From positions 32,557,351-32,621,350 of the forward strand of contig OZ029914.1 of assembly GCA_964023275.1 (NCBI GenBank): a stretch of 64,000 bases of DNA. Direction: 5' to 3'. The notes under the pieces were generated by a model that worked only from the letters and a program-made list of their open reading frames with translations, was not told where the DNA came from and ran no database searches. The translations under genes were made by a program, and so were the position numbers. Shown here one piece after another: positions 17,736 through 30,099 of this stretch; the stretch's first letter is position 1, and each line of letters opens with the position of its first letter. The stretch comes from Norana najaformis. Taxonomy: Eukaryota > Annelida > Clitellata > Crassiclitellata > Hormogastridae.

Positions 17736-20117
17736 ACAGTTCAAGATGTAACAGTCTTTGGTTACCTGTGGAGTACAAATATTCTGGTGACCAGGAAAAC
17801 AGAAAACGCTGACGACATGAAGTGAACAACAGAATCTGGAAGTTTATTTCCTCATGCTAGAAAAAAATGCAATCTACTGATAATCTAGAAGGACAAAAGT
17901 TAACTGTCAACCTACAAAACAGACAATCGACACATAAGCTGCCACGTGTATATGCTAAATTTAGTAACTAGCAATAAATATTCAGTGACAATAATAAACA
18001 GCTTTAGGTACATAAAGTCCAGTTCAGGGAAGAAGTTAGTGCCGACAATGCACAGGCTGCTCAAAATAAATTACATCTACATGGATAATCAGTAAGTGGA
18101 TTTTAGTGACAAAGCGACCGTCTCGAAAATTACACATTTTATCCACTTGTGGGATCCAGTCTCTTGATTGAAAACGAACTGGCAACTTAAGTCCCATTTA
18201 TGATAAATTTAAGAAAAACACAGAAATAACACAGCTACAAAATGGAATACAGGAAGACAAAATTACCCTACGACTTTATACATTATTTAAATAATGCTAA
18301 CTGTTTAGAAAACAGCTTTTCTTGGTGTTGTAGTTATCCGGCGCTATCATGTGTCCAATGGACATAATTATTGCAGCAGGCAGCACTAAGGATGTTGGCA
18401 TTGACAGGGAAGTATATTAGCTGTCAAGGTCATCCTTGGAAATGTTCTTTCACACAGCCAAAGGCTACCATTGGTTCTGAAAACGTGATCTAAAGGCTGG
18501 TCTATTTTTATGGCTCATCTTAAAGGCCTTTTATTTCCTTAGATTTTAACCCAACTGATCTCTGTATTTGGATCATCTTGCAGTTTTACATGGTATACCA
18601 GCCTTTGATTGGCACTTCCTACATACCACAGAAGATTTCTCAAGTCTGGGTTGACATGAGATAGGATGAAAGTTCACAGCTTGCCCCAAATGGTGTCCAT
18701 TCTGAATAGCTGAACCTGAAACTGTGGGGTCCAGTTACCAGTGCTGGTATATATAAAAAAATTGAGGGTTTGTGACTTGCCATAAAGCTCCAAGGATGTT
18801 TCAAAACTAACTACATTTGATTGAAGTTCAAGTTAAGCATAAAAATACAAAGGAAAGCAAACATATACTTAAGCCGACCTAAGAAATTCCTACTTAAGCT
18901 GAGTAAGAAAAAACCTACTTTGTGACCATGCTACAAAAAAATGAAAAGTTAAGTCCAAACTGCAGCAAAGTGTAAATGGGCAAATATTTATAGATTATAA
19001 ATTTAAATATTTTGAACTAGAACTAGTTGAAAACTTCTTGCCACCAAAAAACAAAATTAACCTAGTTACTGTTATTTCAAAACAATTTTAAAGAACTAAT
19101 TTTAGTTAATTATTATTAAATCACATCATCATTGATTGGCCATAATGGTAGTAAAATACTGAATAATAATTTCATTAACCATGTATCAGTATTTTAAATT
19201 ATTGAAATAACAAATAATTTAATTGTAATCAGAGGTAAATAAATAATAAAAACAATACTCGTTCATTAGGAAGTAGAGAAATGTGGTAATATCATAAACC
19301 ATAATTTTTACATTATAACTGCAACGACAAAGTAAGCTGAAGCTTGATAAATTCCAAGAAACCTGAACACTGATTCAGGCTCACAGTAAAAACTCTTACA
19401 CATTTTACAACACTTAAAACTTGAGTTGACTAGACTTGTGAACTAATCATAGGTTACATTAAACCAAATTTACTAACTTACTTGCTAAACCAGTTAAGCA
19501 CAAAAAGCAGAACCTTTCCACAAGCCGCTCAAGAAATAGGCATTTCGTGTAGATTTTTGTCTAAGAAATTAACAAAAAACAGTGGTGCATTTAGGAACTG
19601 TACAACGAAAGGCCATAGTGAATACGGTCCTCGCTGACGTCTATCTAGCAAGGGTATCCCTACTACAGTCTAATCCAGTAGTTCAAAAATTGAAGTTCCA
19701 ATAAAAATTTACTGTCTCTGGCCAGAGGGCCATGGCACAATATCCACCCCAGTAAATATGCCACTGACAAGACTTAAGAAGCAAACATGCAAAACCAAAA
19801 GACAACAAAGCTCACAGTGCTTCTACAAAGCATAGAAAAATCTCAAAACTTTCAAGCAAGAAAGTAACTATGTGCAAATTTTGTAAGCCTTTTGTGCTTT
19901 TCATGAAAAAATTATTCCAAAGCAAAGGTACATGAAGTAAAGACAAGACTGTACAAGAGACTCATAGATAAAGTGCACAGTGTAATCAAGTAACTTTTGA
20001 CGTGTTAATAGTATCCATTATACAAGTAGTTTGAATTACATGTAATCAAGAGTAGCCCACCAATCAACAAGCAGTATCAGTCAAACACACAGCTTCTCCT
20101 GCGTCTCTATGTAGCAC

Positions 20118-20260
20118 AGCCTACACGGGGACTTTAAATGGTGTGGCACCCATTCAAACAGGCAGTGGCAGTGAAGGATCTCATCTGATAAATTCATTGC
20201 AAAACTAGAAGGGTCGCTGTAGAAAAAAGTGTACATTTACATTTATGTGGCCAAGATGCT
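20118..20260 (+). mobile_element. LINE or SINE 3' end, family B
   Basis: Sense copy: CACGGGGACTTTAAATGGTG, then CACCCATTCAAACAGGCAGT, AAGGATCTCATCTGATAAAT, GGGTCGCTGTAG and a GTACATTTACATTTA tail. Matches the complement of the copy at 8560-8830. Confidence 0.6.
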
Positions 20261-20639
20261 TTCCACATTAGCTGTCTGTTCAGATGCTCGTGGAAAGGTT
20301 CCATCAGTCAGGGTATTTGTGCCTGTCTGTGGTCACTGTTTATACTCTTCTCCAAAATCCCATTTGGCATTGGTCAAACTTGAGTGCACCTGATAGTCAG
20401 ACGGCGACTTCAACTGGTGCACAGTGTACAAGAACTTCCGAGAGGCTTTTACAAAGAGGTATTTTATAAAAACATGTTTTGGGAACATTTAACATTAATC
20501 AGTGGCACCTCCAATAAAATATTCTTTGGAAAGGCAGTGTTAAGATTGTCATTTTTAGAAGAACATCCACATGCCACCTGAAGTCACACATTTTAGAACT
20601 ATCAGACAGCCTTGAGAGGTTCTTAAAAGGTGTTATATA

Positions 20640-20720
20640 CACATCCAGATAGATACATACATATACACATACACCCATACATACATACATACAAACATAA
20701 ATACAGACAGACAGACAGAA
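20640..20720 (+). repeat. ATAC/CAGA microsatellite
   Basis: Interrupted ATAC units running into four CAGA units. Confidence 0.9.
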
Positions 20721-20756
20721 ACAGTATCTTATTTGCATATCAGGAAGTCAACAGCT
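20702..20756 (+). repeat. exact 55-base duplication, copy 1
   Basis: Bases 20702-20756 recur unchanged at 21283-21337, in direct orientation. The unit starts with CAGA repeats and contains ATTTGCAT, the octamer bound by POU factors. Confidence 0.9.
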
Positions 20757-21282
20757 GAAGCCAGTAACATCACAGAATCAGACTGAAAAAATTGATGATT
20801 AGAACAAAAACAGATAATTATCTGCATATTTTAGCAGCATTAACATTCAGTCTTAGTTCAGCAAAGCAACACATTCAACTGCATGTAATCTACATGCAAT
20901 CAGCTTAACCTAATCTGTTTGCTAATATGTTTAATATTAATTTTCAAAAAGAATGACTACCAGTCTCTTTTCTAAAAAGCTTCATGCATAATCTGGAAGC
21001 AAACATATTTAGTAGAGGAAAGGAAAAAGATGAAAGCTCAAAAAGTTAAATATAGGCAGAATGAACAATAAAAAGAGGACAACTATTTTCAAACATAAAA
21101 TTTTGACTTGCCAAACACTGAACAACTATTTTTGGAATCATATTTTGCCTTAAACAAGTATTTCTATGGCTCGTGAATCAGATTAGCAACAAGATGAAAT
21201 CTTAATTAATTCACTCCCAACTGCTTTTCACTACTAAACCCGTGCAGCTGATCCACAGCATCATTCAATGCAACTGATCTCT

Positions 21283-21337
21283 TACAGACAGACAGACAGA
21301 AACAGTATCTTATTTGCATATCAGGAAGTCAACAGCT
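21283..21337 (+). repeat. exact 55-base duplication, copy 2
   Basis: Second copy of the unit at 20702-20756; the flanks differ on both sides. Confidence 0.9.
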
Positions 21338-22526
21338 AAGAACTTCTCCAGAATTTTCAAAAGGTTCTTAAAAGACACTACATAAATGTCCAGCTAATTA
21401 GTATTATTAATAGTCAGCAACTTCTGTAGCACCCATGTCCAATGCAAAAGGCATCAACCGATGGCACACCAAAACCAAGCCATAGTCAGGTCAATACCAG
21501 AAAGACAGTCAGTGCCTTGAGATGGAGAGGCGGCCTACGGTGAATTATTAACTAACATCAAACTGCAGACTGGCAAATGTAACCAGGCATCAACACCAAA
21601 TCCCCAGCAATGGTCTGTTCAGGCTGCTGCTTGAATCTGTCATCTAGTGCTCTAAAACAAAGTTTTCACGATAAATAGCACAACTTCTGGAATACTCTAC
21701 TTTTAAACTTGGACAAATGTTACAACAAGATGACCACCCACCTTTCATCAATTAACAATGACCATTCTGAAATTGCATCAGCCAACCTCTGTTTCGGAAA
21801 CTCAACTCTCAGAACATCGGAACAATAATAAGCTTTCTAATGATGACAGACGTGTGCTTAGCCTTGGCTTATAAATTCAAATATCACTTTTATGTCTAAC
21901 AGACAAGCTGAAAAGAAGTCAGTTACTTGCTCAAACAATTAAAAAATTAATGAATAATAATTATAGAAGTACAGAGAATGCTAAGCATATTACCTTGATG
22001 AACATCGTAAGAAGCGAGCAGCCAAAAAGCAGAAGTGACAGACGGTCATAAGAAACCAGGGTGACTAGATGTCATAATACAACACAAGGCCATCAGAAAG
22101 AATCAAAACCATTCAGAAAGCTAAAGCAGCAACCATGGTTATTATTCTTCAGCAGTAAATGGAATCAAAACAGCGTAATGCAAACTGTAAAATGGCTTCT
22201 GTACATAAGCAATCACTTTGGCAAAACCAGGAATTTTGAAGAGGCAATCAGTAAATTCTTTAACAAGGAAAAATCAATCATTTTACCCGAAATATACCAC
22301 GCCATAACAGAAACAGTAAGAGACGATGAGCTAAACCTGACAAAAATGGTAAACGAGTCAACTCATCATTCAAAGTAACGATCACTCATTCGAATAACCA
22401 GTACGAAACAATCACCCGAATTGACTGATATAAACACCAGCATGCAGAATTTCAGAGGATTCAAAAACAATGTAAGCAAATCAAAGGAATGATTTAAGAA
22501 ATCAACGAAGCAAAATGCGACATTCT

Positions 22527-25510
22527 TCAGAATGCATCAGAACCACTGTTTGTCGTACTGTCATCGTCCAGCACAGCACGGTGGATGTCATCCTGCCATT
22601 TGACTCGCGGGCGACGACGTGCGTTCATGAAGAAATTTGACACAGTCCCAACAGGTAAGCCAAGCTGGTGTGCAATGGATAACTGAAGCTCTCGACTGGG
22701 TCGTGGCGTTTTCCGGAAGATGTTTCGAAGAGATGCCCGCTGCTCGTCCGTGAAGACCATTCTACGCTTTTTCAGGTCGCTTTCGGACTGGATCGATTTT
22801 GATGATGGACTGCCAGTGGGGCATGACTTTGACTTTGCATCTGGGGTAGTTTTAGGAGTCGCTGATCACAAAGAATTCGAAAATTGCTTCAGTAATTCAT
22901 TTGTTAGTCATACGTTTCAGTATTCATTTTCACCAATTTAAGAGTCATTCATCATAAGTTATGCGTTAGTCATTCATTAAAGCATTAGTTATCTGAGTTA
23001 TTAATTTATAATTCTCAAGTATTAAAACACTGTAAGCAAAAACACAATGAATAACATACATTAATGAATAGCCAGCATCAACACATCCATGTTCTTTCTT
23101 TCAGTCTCTTTCAGCATCAGCTCAGATTTCTCATAATTATATGAAGCCACAACACCCAACCATCAGTTTTTAGTTTTAATTTGGGTCAATTCACTCATCA
23201 CAGCATACATCTTAATTTGCAGTAAAATTTATCTATAAAATTATGAAATGGTTTTTCTATCTGCCTAGCTGCAGGGAATTCATGAATGCGCACAGAACTA
23301 CTTGTAGTGCTTTCCACATCACTTGATTCAACTGGCTGCCACGTGAAGTTTAAAATATATGTTATCATCACAAGTGAAGGGAAAATATGCATTGGGGTAT
23401 CAGAAAACCCAATGCACAGAAACTTTAATACCTTCAGGCTTGGGTTTGACTGAGACGACGGCTGGCTCAACTTTCGGAGATTCTGACTTGAACCCTGGAC
23501 AATAAAACAAGCAACACCCGTTAACTTAGTCAGAACACTCGGCCACTAGCTGATACTACTCGTTCTGAAACAGGTGCTGAAAGCAAAACTTCAGATCATC
23601 TGCTGACACTTTTTCGACCACATGAAGAAGAGCAGTACCTTAAGCTAACCTGAGATGCAGCCAGAGGTATGGAATGCCAGCAACTTAATTTTCATGGCTT
23701 CCATACATGAAACCCAAAGTCTTTCCTCTATCCGGCTGCCTGAGCTTCTCACTGACAGTCTCCAGTCTGCGTTCTCATTTCATAGCCAAGTTCACTAAAC
23801 GGCACTAATGAACAGAGATCTTTCTGTCCTGTGGGGATACAAATCCCCAACATCTGGGCTGCATGCTGATTGATTACCTTGCACCCCTTAGAAAAACTGG
23901 TAACTGGGCTTCTGAGTTAAGCCCACGTGCTTCTAAAATCTGGATTCTAAAATCCCAAGAGGGCCATGATACTTCATGTTTTTGAAATGCTTGAAATTGT
24001 GAGTGATGTTTATATCTTCCGACATTTTACACTGACGGATAATAATGCTAAGCAGCTAGAATTCTAGATGTAGCTTGCTCTTTCTGAAGCTGTTGAAATT
24101 GTCTTTTATACAATACATTACTGATCACAAAATATGCACAGAAAGCAATCAGAGATAACAGCAAGGAGACAGGAATTCAGATCCAGGTGAAGTTGGTTGT
24201 CAAAGTTTTTAAAAATTGGAAAGGATGGATATACAACATCAATATTGAATCATTAAAGCTTATGGAGTTAAGCAGAAGAAAAGTATTGAATCCATTCAGT
24301 TAGTAAGTCTCTCAGTTTGTTACTGAGTAACTACTGCTTCACCTGTATATGCTTGATGCTGTTTTAACAAATTTGAAGAACTTCTGGAAGATCATTTCTG
24401 CAGGATCAAGCACTCAGGTCAGCTAGCATTTTTAAGAACAGTTTCTTTTAGTTTAATTGGTAGCTGTGGCATCAAAAATTAACATAAAAGGTTTGATTTC
24501 AATTCTAAAATAACTACAAAACCACCACAAGTAAACCAGTAAAATAAAACTAACAAGCATAAAGTACAAAAAGCAAAAAGAAAAAACCAGAAACAGCAAC
24601 CACAATAATATATACTTTGTAGCCATATGACGGAACACTGTCGTCATAAGACATCTACATTTTATTAGATACCTGCCCCTTTGAAAGGTGCCATTCTTTC
24701 ATTTTCTGGCACCTGCAGCCACTTCCACATCCGACAGAACGTCTCCCGACCAGACTTCAGCTTTGCCCAAGGCTTCGGGTTGCGCAGCAGGTCACTGAGC
24801 GTGCCCTGACTGCGCCCAAGAATTGTCTGCGCGAACAGCACTTGAGAGATGTTGTACTTCTTCAGCTCATTGCTGACCTTCTCGGCAATCTCACGCGTGT
24901 CAACGTCCTCCATGTCCACACTCAGTTCAAACGCATCGGACCCAGGAGCCACAGTCGGCGCCACTGCCGCCATTGGTCTTTTAGCAGACGAGTCATGTGA
25001 AACAATGTCTGGTGTCGAAGACCTGGAAGATTGGATGCTGTCCGTTCCGCCGGACTGATTGCCATTTGCAAATGGGCTGACACTTGATAATGTGGTACTC
25101 GAGTACAGGCCTTTGGTACTGATGGAAGAGTCGATGTCTTTGGTCAGTGGTAGAAGAAGCGACGCCTGGCGATAAAGAGACAATGAAGGCTGAACTTCAC
25201 AACATTCCATATTTCCACTTCCATCTAACATGGCTATCGGAAGCAGTGGCTCCAGGAACTCATAGCCTTTCAAGCCAGTATCAAGGTCTCTGTTACATTT
25301 GAATGAAAATGAGGTATCTGATATGCTATAGAGGCCATTCTGGCCATACCCTCCTCCGTTATTGTATCTTTCTGTATCAGAGAGAGGTGAGAGGGGTCTT
25401 AATGGGGTTAGGGTTGCGTAAGTTGTCTTGTACTCCTCATCACCCTCAAATTCCCCAGACGATAGATCCTGCAAGCAGTCCCCACTGTCACTCATCTCGT
25501 TTACTTTCAT
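22527..25510 (-). CDS. onecut: Onecut (HNF6-type) cut-homeobox transcription factor, 2 exons
   Basis: Exon 1 is 25510-24673 and exon 2 is 22861-22527, joined in phase 1 (GCA G|GTATCT; ATCAG|CG). About 390 residues. The N-terminal part has the Ser/Thr/Pro motif TTYATLTPLRPLSPLSD that marks Onecut proteins. The single cut domain lies at the end of exon 1 (TREIAEKVSNELKKYNISQ to GTLSDLLRNPKPWAKLKSG and FCRMWKWLQVP). Exon 2 carries the homeodomain (VFTDEQRASLRNIF, LPVGTVSNFFMNARRRP) and a short acidic tail ending NSGSDAF. Phe and Met within SNFFMNARRR are the unusual recognition-helix residues (positions 48 and 50) of this class. It binds DNA in the nucleus and in other animals acts in neural and endodermal development. 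The ATG at 25510 is the first in frame after an upstream TAG. An extra 5' exon is possible. Confidence 0.92.
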
Positions 25511-25782
25511 TGAAACCAGCTCATATTCTTCACAGTAAATAAATTCCTATACTTCCACCAATTGCTACGGTAGCTGTTTCTTTTTTTTTTTGAAATTTTC
25601 AGTTATTTATCACTTACAAGAATTGTTGAGATAATGTACTGAATTCTTCTGGCAAACACATCCCTGCACAATACTGCATGAAGCAAGTCAGTATATGTCC
25701 AGTAAACCGTTTGCGGGCAAACGTCGACTCATCCACAGGGCACCGGGAAGAAGAGGACAGTCTTACTCCACTCTGAGTTCAA

Positions 25783-25794
25783 TGCGCATGCGCA
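25783..25794 (+). promoter_or_regulatory. NRF1-type palindrome upstream of Onecut
   Basis: TGCGCATGCGCA is a perfect match to the palindromic NRF1 site and lies 273 bases upstream of the Onecut ATG in a CpG-containing stretch. Its position suggests the Onecut core promoter or 5' UTR. Function is inferred. Confidence 0.55.
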
Positions 25795-26247
25795 CTGCCC
25801 GCCGGAGCACAATGTCACAATGGAAGCAGCTTTGTCAGCGACAGCGTACGCACAACAATGGCGCCTCCTCCCCGCCAGCCTCCCTCCTCTCCTCCTCCTC
25901 CTCTTCCTTCTTTGCAGTTCCCTTGGCAGGGTCAAACGAACTGGAAAATCTTTTTTATTCCGAGGTGCGAAGCGACCGTGGATGTTGAACAAGAGAATCT
26001 GCACCAAATCAGGTCCACATTTAAATCGACGCTCAATGAAAACGCTTGATTAGATCCTCTTAAATCCGTAATTCGTCTTCAAAGCGGTCCGCTATCGGTC
26101 ACACCGGCGAGAACACCCCCAACCCTGCCACGAAAACAGACCCGATCGTGGACAAAAACGTCCATCAGTAGTCCGACTCCGTGGCCGCTCTACAGCCCTG
26201 CATCAGTTCGGCGTCCCAGCATCAGTACCGAAAGCTATAGCTCACCG

Positions 26248-26280
26248 ATCGATCTCTAGCTATAATTATTCGATATCGAT
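26248..26280. promoter_or_regulatory. paired ATCGAT sites upstream of Onecut
   Basis: Two ATCGAT hexamers at 26248-26253 and 26275-26280, the second within TATCGATTG. Onecut cut domains prefer ATCGAT/ATTGAT-type sites, so autoregulation is possible. A chance match is also plausible. Confidence 0.3.
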
Positions 26281-27499
26281 TGTTTGGCAGTTTGACGGGC
26301 GCCCGGCACCTGCAGCCCTCTCGCTCGGTCAGCAGTGCTATGCAACCATGATCATTGCCTGATTGACAGATGACCTCTGACCGTTCCTCTCTAATTTCCG
26401 CAAGTAACCGCTTCGCACCGTCATCATTGCAATTGCATTATTAGTTAACTATAATTATTTTACAATTATACTAAATCACTATTATTTCATTATTATTTAA
26501 GTAATATCATACATAAATTTTCATTAGAGACAAAATGATCAATCAATTTCAAAATTTTTACGATCGAGGAAAAGAACATAGGCCTACCGCAAAACTTATA
26601 AACGACGTTTTATTTGCACAGACTAATCGGTTTTAGCCTATGGTGAAATACCGTATTTGTTTATTAACCTTGAATACTGCTAACTGCACCGCTAAAACAC
26701 GGCTGCCAGTCTTTCTCAGCTTATTTGCCATGGTCGTGTGATGTAAGCTTACTTGTAGTATAGGCCTGTACATTTTTAGCACCAGTAGGCCTATACAGGC
26801 GCTGAAACGAAATCCAACTTTTATAAGCGACTGATTTTAAGAGAGGCTGCGGTTTATTTGCACAAATGGTTTTGCCCCGGCGGCTATTGGAGACCGAAGT
26901 TCAATTGGGACTCGGCGCCTAAATGTTTTGCGGCGGATTAATTTTCTGTTATCTTTTGGCAGAGATTAATTTTCATGTAAATTTTCTGCAGTGGCATCTG
27001 TCTTAAATTGCAAAGACTCTTTAATATCTACATCGACGTCCTCCCCAAACGAAGTCACGAAAGTTCATCTACGCCGATGTTGCTTGTTCATGGAATTCGA
27101 TGAATATTTTACAGAGACAGCCAAATATCGTAAGAAATGGAGACTTTAGCCAAGTAGGTCTACGTCCAAAACTGTTTCCAATATTTCACACCTCCACAAT
27201 GCAACGGCTGAGCACAAATTAAACGTTAAACTCAACGGCTAACGCATCGACCACGAGAAGACCCCAACATAGGCCTAGGCCAGTGATATATACTCTAACC
27301 TCTTTGGCCTAGGCCTACCTGGGCATAACTGAACAGGTCATTTAGCCTACGTACCATCGCCACTCGAAGAAGACTGCAGTCAAGATCAGCCCTCGAATCT
27401 GCTGAGCAAACTCGCTGGCTCGACTTGGGCCGCCAATGTCCAGACACTAACCCTTCTGCGCTAGACCTTTGCTACTCGGCAGCAGAATAACTGTAACAG

Positions 27500-27770
27500 A
27501 GTAGATGTAAATGCTGAATTTTTCAGTGGCGACCGTATGGCCTTGACCTTTCTCATTTTTCAGTGAACTGACGGGGTTAGATCCTGCACCACCACTGCCC
27601 GCTTAAGATCGCCACGTACGGATCTTGCTATACCCCGATGTTAAAATCTTTGAATTAAGGCACGATTGGTATGCGAACCGGCATTCTCACGCCCAGAGGC
27701 GCCTAGACGTAGGCCTACGCTTTAACGAGTATTCTGCCTCTGTGTGGTGCGGCTCGGCTCGGCCAACGAA
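27500..27770 (-). mobile_element. LINE or SINE 3' end, family B
   Basis: GTAGATGTAAATGC, then CAGTGGCGACCGTATGGCCT, GGGTTAGATCCTGCACCACC, CGTACGGATCTTGCTATACC and CATTCTCACGCCCAGAGGCG. Same block order as the 8560-8830 copy. Confidence 0.55.
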
Positions 27771-27879
27771 CGGCTAGTTAATGTCCCTCTAAACGCGTCC
27801 ATGCGCATTGGGCCTATATCAGAAACATTGCGCCCAACCCAGCTGCCACCGCATCCGTTCGTAAGCAACAGCGCATCAT

Positions 27880-27990
27880 CTCATGGAACCCTTCCTGCCT
27901 TTCGATTTTGTTTTGACTGAGCGCCTGTGAATACGGTGGTTCCCGCGACTTAGCTTTCCTCGGGCGCTGTAGAAGTCTCGAGTTTACGAT
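27880..27990 (+). mobile_element. L2-like LINE 3' end, family A
   Basis: Sense copy: GGAACCCTTCCTGCCTTTCG, GACTGAGCGCCTGTGAATAC, GGGCGCTGTAGAAGTCTCG and ATTACTACAG. Confidence 0.65.
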
Positions 27991-28344
27991 TACTACAGTC
28001 CTTGCAATGTTGTAACGTTGCCTCTGGCTGACAGAGTCGATGCTATATAAAAACTGAAAAAGTGAGTTTTTTCAGCCTGTCTTAAAGCCTTTTGGAGCAT
28101 ATATCGAAAAAAGGAATCACTAGCCTACTAACAGTCCACATATAAAATATTAAATTTATCCTGAGGTTAAACTGATTTAATTGACTGCAACTGAATTAAG
28201 AGCAAGACTGAAGTGGATTTTTGGCGTTGGTAGCAGTAGGCCTAATCCAGTAACCAGAATAAACTTACACTTAATTAACTCCCGCTAGAATTAGGCCTAT
28301 GACAATTATCTGGTCCATCATACGAACTCACCAACACTTCAGCT

Positions 28345-28625
28345 CTTTTAGTTTCTGCCCTGGTCTTTCACTCAAGACTGAAAACATTTCTTTTCCAAAA
28401 ATCTTATCCTGATTCTTCCTCTTCCCCTTATATCTCTTCTCGCTTCAATTTCAAACACCATCCACCTAGCCGTCCGACTGTCTGAGTGTCTGACTCCTGG
28501 ATCTTGACCTGGAACCGAACGCTTTTGCCTATCGATTTTGTTTTGACTGAGCGCCTGTGAATAAGCTGGTTCCCGCGACTTAGCTTTCGTTGGGCGCTGT
28601 AGAAATCTCGAGATTACGAATTAAA
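28345..28625 (+). mobile_element. L2-like LINE 3' end, family A, well-preserved
   Basis: Sense copy of about 280 bases from TTTCACTCAAGACTGAAAAC through GATCTTGACCTGGAACCGAA, GACTGAGCGCCTGTGAATAA and GGGCGCTGTAGAAATCTCG to GATTACGAATT. One of the cleanest copies of the 3' end. Confidence 0.7.
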
Positions 28626-30099
28626 TGGTCAATAGCATCCTTTTTGCTGGATTCATTGCACTGAAGATGTCATGCCAAATTACAATACAGCGTATTAATT
28701 TAAAGACACAAATACCTTTCGCTAAAGTGTTGTGTCAGGCCCTGATGAAAACTAATTCTTCGCACGGTTCTCTCAGTTTGTATCGTATTGGTAAGGATGA
28801 TGTTCCCTATAAGTGCATCCTGATCTTGCCTTCCGGCTAGAAACAAGGACAGGACTGAAGGGGTCAGAGGACTAGGAAACTGATAGGCTGCTGATTTTCA
28901 TAGCTCGTTGCAGCCTATTTTGCACCTTGTTTCGAACAACACACAGAGGCCTACATTCATTTGTAACAGTATATGTCAGTGTAAGTTTATCAATTTATCC
29001 TGAGGTCAAAGACTGACCTACGTACGAGCTTGCCTGTAGGCTCTGCACAGGGTTTCATGTTGGGGCGGTTAAACTGGAACTTGTTCTGTACATGAAATTT
29101 TCCAATACGTATATGGTTATACTGTATAGATATTGCAGTAGAAGACAAATACATTAATTTTGATGTTGCTAGCCGCTTGATACGGCCTTAGAGGCATTAA
29201 AGTTCAAAGGTCGCTCGGAGTTGTAAGTCGAGAATGTCGCTGGTACCCACCATCAATACTCATTGCACCTGCACTCAAATGTTACAAGCTGTTGTAGGCC
29301 TACGTAGAAATAAAATAAAATTCTAAATCTTGCTGTACGTAGAAATAAAATAAAATTCTAAATCCTTATGAAACGAAATTAAAATTATTATAATTCAAAT
29401 TATAGAAACTAATTATTTAAAAAATTATCTTCGTTCATTTTGCCGCCTCTAACAACAGCCGCCATAAAGCACCTGCCTAGCCTGCCTATGCCCAGGGACG
29501 GCCCTGCTGAAATACCGTATACAACATAATTTTATAACATATGTTACATATATAACGATGTTTCACAATGATAAATGCATTAAGATTAATTCTGTGATGA
29601 AATTTTATAATCTGAAAAAAAAATTATAAACAAAACACAAGAAGTAAAATCACTGGCATCAGTTTCATTATATAACGTTCGTTTACTGTCTCTGAGCTTT
29701 TGAATTTCATTACACAATTTGTGTAACACTAAAACCCTCAATTATTTCATGCACAATTTATTTCATGCGTCAAATTCTTCCCAGGTCATACCGTTTAGTG
29801 ACATCAACATTCGCGTCTAAGAGTTACTTTAAAATTCACTTCTGCTTAAACTTGTAGGCCAACATAAGCAGTTTATTTACTTACAGTTATTCGAAATATG
29901 CTTTCTTGTCCGCATTCCACTAGACAATGGGCGCATTCCATTAGTGCTTGGAACATGGTTTGCACTTGAGCAACAAAGCAATCAACTGAGCAAAATTGTG
30001 GAACGCACTGGGTTTTTTGCAAAGTAAGTTGCCTGTGGGTAGTCTGATTTATTCCAGTAAAGCTGTTACAGAGGAAGGTGAGACAGTAGTAGACAGGAT

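Larger units (their letters stand above)
16865..22526. other. 3' UTRs and spacer between the convergent Kelch and Onecut genes
   Basis: No coding exon is supported. The left part should be the Kelch 3' UTR and the right part the Onecut 3' UTR. The stretch is AT-rich, with a family B LINE piece at 20118-20260, an ATAC/CAGA microsatellite at 20640-20720 and an exact 55-base duplication (20702-20756 and 21283-21337). The 105-codon frame at 22061-22378 shows no family likeness. Confidence 0.55.

Noticed and set aside
22061..22378. A 105-codon plus-strand frame downstream of Onecut
   Set aside because: Ordinary AT-rich open stretch with no motif, no neighbours and no splice structure.
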